Source of the DNA: Achromobacter sp. Root83
GTDB taxonomy: Bacteria; Pseudomonadota; Gammaproteobacteria; Burkholderiales; Burkholderiaceae_B
DNA: 64,000 nucleotides
NCBI RefSeq assembly: GCF_001428845.1
Contig: NZ_LMIU01000001.1
Span: 744,984 to 808,983 of the forward strand
Direction of reading: 5' to 3'
Under the pieces are notes generated by a model. The model saw only the letters and a program-made list of their open reading frames with translations. It had not been told where the DNA came from and made no database searches. Below, piece after piece: positions 60,078 to 64,000 of the stretch (the first letter of the stretch is position 1; every line of letters begins with the position of its first letter). The translations under genes and the position numbers were made by a program.

Positions 60078-61274
60078 TTACAGTCCCAGGATCATCTTCG
60101 AGATGATGTTCTTCTGGATTTCATTGGAGCCGCCGAAGATCGACAGCTTGCGGTTGTTGAAGTACTGCGCGGCGGCGCTGGCGGCGCCGTCGGGGCCGAT
60201 GGGCGGCGCGTCATGGCCGTCGTGCAGCGCTTCGGGCACGAAGGGCCGGGCGTAGGGGCCCATGGCGCGGCGGTTCAGCGCGCTGATCTCTTGCCGGATC
60301 TGCGTGCCGCGGATCTTCAGCATGGAGCTTTCCGCGCCGGGCGCGCCGCCGCCCGCCACGGCCGCCACCACGCGCAGGTTGGTGGTGCGCATGTTGGCCA
60401 GCTCGATCTCCACGCGCGCCAGCCGGGCGGCGAAGTCGGGGTCTTCGGCCAGCGGACGGCCGTGCTTCTTCTGGCGGGCGGCCACCGTCTTCAGACGTTC
60501 CAGGGCGGCCGTCGACTGGCCCACGCCGGCGATGTTGGTGCGTTCGTAGGTCAGCAGGTATTTGGCGCAGGTCCAGCCGCGGTTCTCTTCGCCGACCAGG
60601 TTTGCCACCGGGACGCGCACGTCCGAGAAGAACACTTCATTGACCTCGTGTTCGCCGTCCAGCGTGATGATGGGGCGCACTTCCACGCCGGGGCTGTTCA
60701 TGTCGATCAAGAGGAAGCTGATGCCTTCCTGGCGGCGGCCTTCCTGCGAGGTGCGCACCAGGCAGAAGATCATGTTTGCGTACTGGCCCAGCGTGGTCCA
60801 GGTCTTCTGGCCGTTGACGACGTAGCTGTCGCCGTCGCGCACCGCGGTGGTCTTGACCGAGGCCAGGTCCGACCCGGCGCCCGGTTCGGAATAGCCCTGG
60901 CACCACCAGTCCGAGCCGTCCAGGATGCGCGGCAGCCAATGGCGCCGCTGCGCGTCGGTGCCGTACTTGATCAGCACCGGACCCAGCATGCTCAGGCCGA
61001 AGGGCACGATGCGCGGCGCGGCGGCCAGCGCGCATTCGTTTTCAAAGATGAATTTCTGCGTGGCGCTCCAGCCGGTGCCGCCGTATTCTTCCGGCCAGTG
61101 GCTGGCCAGCCAGCCCTGCTGGTTCAGGATGGCGTGCCATTCGTCCATGTCGGCGCGGGTCAGCAGCTTGCCTTCGCTGACCTTGTCGGACAGGCGGCGC
61201 GGCAGCCGGGCGTCGAGAAACGCGCGCACCTCATCGCGGAAGGCGTTTTCTTCGGGGGTGAATTCCAGGTCCAT
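60078..61274 (-). CDS. Acyl-CoA dehydrogenase, pimeloyl-CoA dehydrogenase large-subunit (PimC) type
   Basis: 398 residues from the ATG at 61274 (MDLEFTPEENAFRDEVRAFL), with GAGGAT 5 bases upstream. The FAD and substrate motifs are 'WWCQGYSEPGAGSDLASVKT', 'YVVNGQKTWTT' and the C-terminal 'RKLSIFGGSNEIQKNIISK'. The length, the 'WGxxxxLP'-free N-terminus and pairing with a second dehydrogenase gene match the PimC class. It probably forms a heterotetramer with its neighbour. Electrons go to electron-transfer flavoprotein. The thiolase gene ends 8 bases upstream. Confidence 0.9.
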   Translation of the reverse strand: MDLEFTPEENAFRDEVRAFLDARLPRRLSDKVSEGKLLTRADMDEWHAILNQQGWLASHWPEEYGGTGWSATQKFIFENECALAAAPRIVPFGLSMLGPVLIKYGTDAQRRHWLPRILDGSDWWCQGYSEPGAGSDLASVKTTAVRDGDSYVVNGQKTWTTLGQYANMIFCLVRTSQEGRRQEGISFLLIDMNSPGVEVRPIITLDGEHEVNEVFFSDVRVPVANLVGEENRGWTCAKYLLTYERTNIAGVGQSTAALERLKTVAARQKKHGRPLAEDPDFAARLARVEIELANMRTTNLRVVAAVAGGGAPGAESSMLKIRGTQIRQEISALNRRAMGPYARPFVPEALHDGHDAPPIGPDGAASAAAQYFNNRKLSIFGGSNEIQKNIISKMILGL

Positions 61275-61282
61275 GGGGATCC

Positions 61283-62464
61283 TCAATAAATTTCAAACAG
61301 GCCGGCCGCGCCCATGCCGCCGCCGATGCACATTGTGACGACGGCGTAGCGGGCGCCTCGGCGCCGGCCTTCGATCAGGACATGGCCGGCCAGGCGCGCG
61401 CCGGTGACGCCAAACGGGTGTCCCAAGGCGATGGAGCCGCCATCCACGTTCAGCCGGTCCATCGGGATGCCAAGCTTTTCCTGGCAGTACAGGGCTTGCG
61501 AGGCAAACGCTTCGTTCAGTTCCCAGAGGTCGATGTCTGCTACCTTCAGGCCGTGGCGTGCCAGCAATCTGGGCACGGCGTAGACCGGGCCGATGCCCAT
61601 TTCGTCGGGTTCGCAGCCGGCGATCGCCAGGCCGCGGAACGCGCCCAGCGGTCGGATGCCGGCGCGCTGGGCCTCGGATGCTTCCATCAGCACGCAGGCG
61701 GCGGCGCCATCGGATAGCTGCGATGCGTTGCCGGCGGTGACGAACTGGCCCTCGCCGCGCACCGGGGCCAAGCCCGCCAGCGCCTCGTAGGTGGTGCCGG
61801 GGCGGTTGCAGGTGTCGTGGTCTATCGTGACTTCGCGTTCGGAGACCGCGCCGGTCGCGCGGTCCGTGACGGCCATGACGGTGGTGACCGGGACGATCTC
61901 TTCGCGGTAGCGGCCGGCGGTCTGCGCGGCTTCCGTGCGCGCCTGGCTCTGCGCGGCAAAGCGGTCCTGCGCTTCCCGGCTGATGCCGTACCGGGCAGCA
62001 ACGATGTCGGCGGTTTCGATCATGGGCAGGTAGAGTTCGGGCTTGTTCGCCACGATCCACGGGTCCATGCCGCTGACACCGTCGTCGCGCGTGCGGATCT
62101 GCGATACCAGTTCGACGCCGCCCGCGATGGCGGCCGGGACGCCGTCCATCACGATACGGCCGGCGGCCGATGCGATGGCCTGCAGGCCGGACGCGCAATA
62201 GCGGTTGACGGTGGCCCCGCCCACGCTGACGGGCAGCCCGGCGCGGATCACCGCCTGGCGGCCGATGTTGCGGCCGGTGGCGCCTTCCGGATAGCCGCAG
62301 CCGATGAAGGCGTCTTCGATCAGCGCGGGGTCGATGCCGGCGCGTTCGACGGCGGCGCGCACGGCGTGCGCGGCCAGCGTGGGCCCGGCGATCCGGTTGA
62401 ATTCGCCGCGGCCCGCCTTGGTGATGGGGGTGCGGGCGGTGGAGACGATGACGGCTTCACGCAT
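61283..62464 (-). CDS. Acetyl-CoA acetyltransferase (thiolase)
   Basis: 393 residues. The nucleophilic cysteine is in [20 protein letters not shown] (about residue 87). The second active-site blocks are '[20 protein letters not shown]', with His in 'GHPFG', and the final '[20 protein letters not shown]', with the second Cys in MCIGGG. It performs thiolytic cleavage in beta-oxidation, matching PimB in a pim-type operon. The ATG at 62464 has AGGA upstream, 27 bases after the FadB-like stop. Confidence 0.95.
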   Translation of the reverse strand: MREAVIVSTARTPITKAGRGEFNRIAGPTLAAHAVRAAVERAGIDPALIEDAFIGCGYPEGATGRNIGRQAVIRAGLPVSVGGATVNRYCASGLQAIASAAGRIVMDGVPAAIAGGVELVSQIRTRDDGVSGMDPWIVANKPELYLPMIETADIVAARYGISREAQDRFAAQSQARTEAAQTAGRYREEIVPVTTVMAVTDRATGAVSEREVTIDHDTCNRPGTTYEALAGLAPVRGEGQFVTAGNASQLSDGAAACVLMEASEAQRAGIRPLGAFRGLAIAGCEPDEMGIGPVYAVPRLLARHGLKVADIDLWELNEAFASQALYCQEKLGIPMDRLNVDGGSIALGHPFGVTGARLAGHVLIEGRRRGARYAVVTMCIGGGMGAAGLFEIY

Positions 62465-62491
62465 GGTCTATTCCTGTTGAATGCAAGCGGT

Positions 62492-64000
62492 TCAGGCGGC
62501 CTGGTTCAGGCTGGCGAAATTGCGTCCGGACTCCGCCAATTGCACGAGCAGCGGCGACGGTTTCCAGAAGGCGGGGTCTTCCTCGGCAAAGCCGCGGATG
62601 TCGGCCAGCACGCTGTCCAGGCCCACACTGTCGGCGTAGTGCGTCGGGCCGCCTCGGTAGCGCGGAAAGCCGTAGCCGGACAGGAACACCACGTCCACGT
62701 CGGACGGACGCAGCGCTATGCCCTGGTGCAGCACGTTGGCCGCCTCGTTGATCATGGCGGCCAGGTAGCGGCGCAGGATGTCGTCCTGCGTGTAGGGGCG
62801 GGGCGTGACGCCGGCGCGGCGGCGTTCCTCGTCGATGATGGCCAGCACTTCCGGATCCGGCGTGCCCTGGCGCGCGCCGTCGGGATACAGGTAGAAGCCG
62901 CGCCCGGTCTTCTGGCCGAACCAGCCGCGTTCGCACAGGCGGTCGGGAATCTGCACGTAGCGCAGCGCGGGGTCGCGGGTGGCGGCGCGGCGCTTGCGCG
63001 TGGCCCAGCCGATGTCGCCGCCGGCCAGGTCGGCCATCTGGTAAGGGCCCATGGGATAGCCGAACGCGCGCACGGCGGCGTCGATGTCGTAGGGCGATGC
63101 GCCGTCTTCCATCATCATGTCGGCGGCCTGCCGGTGCACGGCCAGGATGCGGTTGCCGATGAATCCGTCGCACACGCCCGCGCGCACGGGAATCTTGCGC
63201 AGCCGCTTGGCCAGTTCGAAACCCGTGGCCACGGTGTCCGGCGCGGTGTCCTTGCCCACCACCACTTCCAGCAGCTTCATGATGTTGGCGGGCGAGAAGA
63301 AGTGCAGCCCCAGCACGTCGGCCGGTCCGCGCGTCGCGGCGGCGATGCGGTCCACATCCAGGTACGAGGTGTTGGTGGCCAGCACCGCGCCCGGCTTGGC
63401 GACGCGGTCGAGCTGCGCGAAGACGGTCTGCTTGACGGCCATGTCTTCGAAGACGGCTTCGATGATCAGGTCGGCATCGCCCAGCGCGTCGTAACGGGTG
63501 GCGCCGCTGAAACGTGCCAGGCGGGCGGCGCGCTCGCCGGCGTCGATCCTGCCTTTCTTGACCAGCAGGTCATACACCTGTTCGACGCGTGCGCGGCCGC
63601 GCCCCAGCGCGGCGTCGTCCTGCTCCACCATCACCACGGGCAGGCCCGCATCCAGCACCGCCACGGCGATGCCCGCGCCCATGGTGCCGCCGCCGACGAT
63701 GCCCACGCGTTCGAGCCGCCGGGCGCGCGCCTCTTTCAGTTCCGGGATCTTGGCGGTGTCGCGTTCGGCGAAGAAGGCGTGCACCAGCGCGGCCCGCTGC
63801 GGGCTGTCGATGCACTGCAGGAATAGCGCCCGTTCGGTGCGCAGTCCTTCTTCAAAGGGCTGTTCGATGGCGGCGCGCACGGCCTCGACGATTCTGGCGG
63901 GCGAAAACAGGCCCCGGGCGGTGGCGGCCACGCGTTCGGCGGCGGCGTCCACCGCCGCCAGCGCGGCCTGCCTGTCGGCCAGCGCGGCCGTGGCGTCGCG
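62492..64000 (-). CDS. FadB/FadJ-like 3-hydroxyacyl-CoA dehydrogenase (N-terminal part outside window)
   Basis: About 502 C-terminal residues are visible and the frame stays open at base 64000. A GTG at 63952 is therefore not the true start. The Rossmann domain begins VGIVGGGTMGAGIAVAVLDA, followed by 'LHFFSPANIMKLLEVVVGKD' and 'GVCDGFIGNRILAVHRQ', then two 3HCDH C-terminal domains ('GRGFYLYPDGARQG', 'RPSDVDVVFLSGYGFPRYRG'). An enoyl-CoA hydratase domain should precede, giving a protein of about 700 residues like PimF or FadJ. It is the first visible gene of the leftward beta-oxidation operon. Confidence 0.92.
   Translation of the reverse strand, partial: RDATAALADRQAALAAVDAAAERVAATARGLFSPARIVEAVRAAIEQPFEEGLRTERALFLQCIDSPQRAALVHAFFAERDTAKIPELKEARARRLERVGIVGGGTMGAGIAVAVLDAGLPVVMVEQDDAALGRGRARVEQVYDLLVKKGRIDAGERAARLARFSGATRYDALGDADLIIEAVFEDMAVKQTVFAQLDRVAKPGAVLATNTSYLDVDRIAAATRGPADVLGLHFFSPANIMKLLEVVVGKDTAPDTVATGFELAKRLRKIPVRAGVCDGFIGNRILAVHRQAADMMMEDGASPYDIDAAVRAFGYPMGPYQMADLAGGDIGWATRKRRAATRDPALRYVQIPDRLCERGWFGQKTGRGFYLYPDGARQGTPDPEVLAIIDEERRRAGVTPRPYTQDDILRRYLAAMINEAANVLHQGIALRPSDVDVVFLSGYGFPRYRGGPTHYADSVGLDSVLADIRGFAEEDPAFWKPSPLLVQLAESGRNFASLNQAA

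Overview
The window is a GC-rich (strongly G/C at third codon positions) chromosomal segment of a beta-proteobacterium, most likely an Alcaligenaceae member close to Achromobacter or Bordetella. The reasons are two Bug-family (tripartite tricarboxylate) periplasmic receptors placed beside catabolic operons, many GntR/TetR/LysR-controlled acid-degradation clusters, and a complete Wsp surface-sensing operon. The genus is inferred from gene content and family resemblance; no 16S or other marker gene is present. I saw no tRNA, rRNA, insertion sequence or CRISPR array.

Layout. 1-4.9 kb: the 3' part of an AbiEii-type toxin gene, then small units controlled by two TetR repressors (MBL-fold hydrolase, RibD/DHFR-like reductase, small secreted protein, NTF2-like protein). 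5-15.2 kb: a GAF-PucR regulator facing a nine-gene operon of a Liv-type ABC importer, a CaiB/BaiF CoA-transferase, a crotonase and a degradative class II HMG-CoA reductase (mvaA). I read this as a mevalonate or related C6 branched hydroxy-acid catabolic locus without the usual HMG-CoA lyase. 15.2-24.9 kb: a divergent carbohydrate/polyol locus with a ribose-type ABC importer, aldo/keto reductase and class I aldolase on one side, and an FGGY kinase, GlpD-like dehydrogenase and GntR/UTRA repressor on the other. Its candidate operators lie in the shared intergenic region.

25-31 kb: a structured, gene-free 379-base region, then a three-subunit membrane dehydrogenase of the gluconate 2-dehydrogenase type (Tat-exported small subunit, GMC flavoprotein, tri-haem cytochrome c) closed by a strong terminator, then an exported dienelactone hydrolase. 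31-35 kb: a two-gene DNA-repair unit, a FAN1-type nuclease and a DinG/XPD-like iron-sulfur helicase with an N-terminal PD-(D/E)XK nuclease domain, preceded by a perfect 26-base palindrome resembling an SOS box. 35-39 kb: a group III truncated haemoglobin, a Fes-like esterase behind a Fur box, GC-rich tandem repeats and an amidase. 39-47.4 kb: wspABCDEFR, in which receptor signalling drives phosphorylation of the diguanylate cyclase WspR.

47.5-51 kb: a leftward GntR / RraA-like aldolase / Bug receptor / DUF1932 dehydrogenase operon with a flavin-reductase remnant at its end. 51-55 kb: a PLP-dependent gamma-synthase family enzyme, and a 14-TM MFS exporter divergent from a LysR regulator. 55-64 kb: a leftward beta-oxidation operon in the order of a pimelate (pim) cluster: FadB-like enzyme (running off the window), thiolase, large and small acyl-CoA dehydrogenases, acyl-CoA ligase, Bug receptor and GntR regulator.

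The best candidates for something not well described are the mevalonate/CoA-transferase locus, the polyol locus, and the palindrome-controlled FAN1 plus nuclease-helicase pair.
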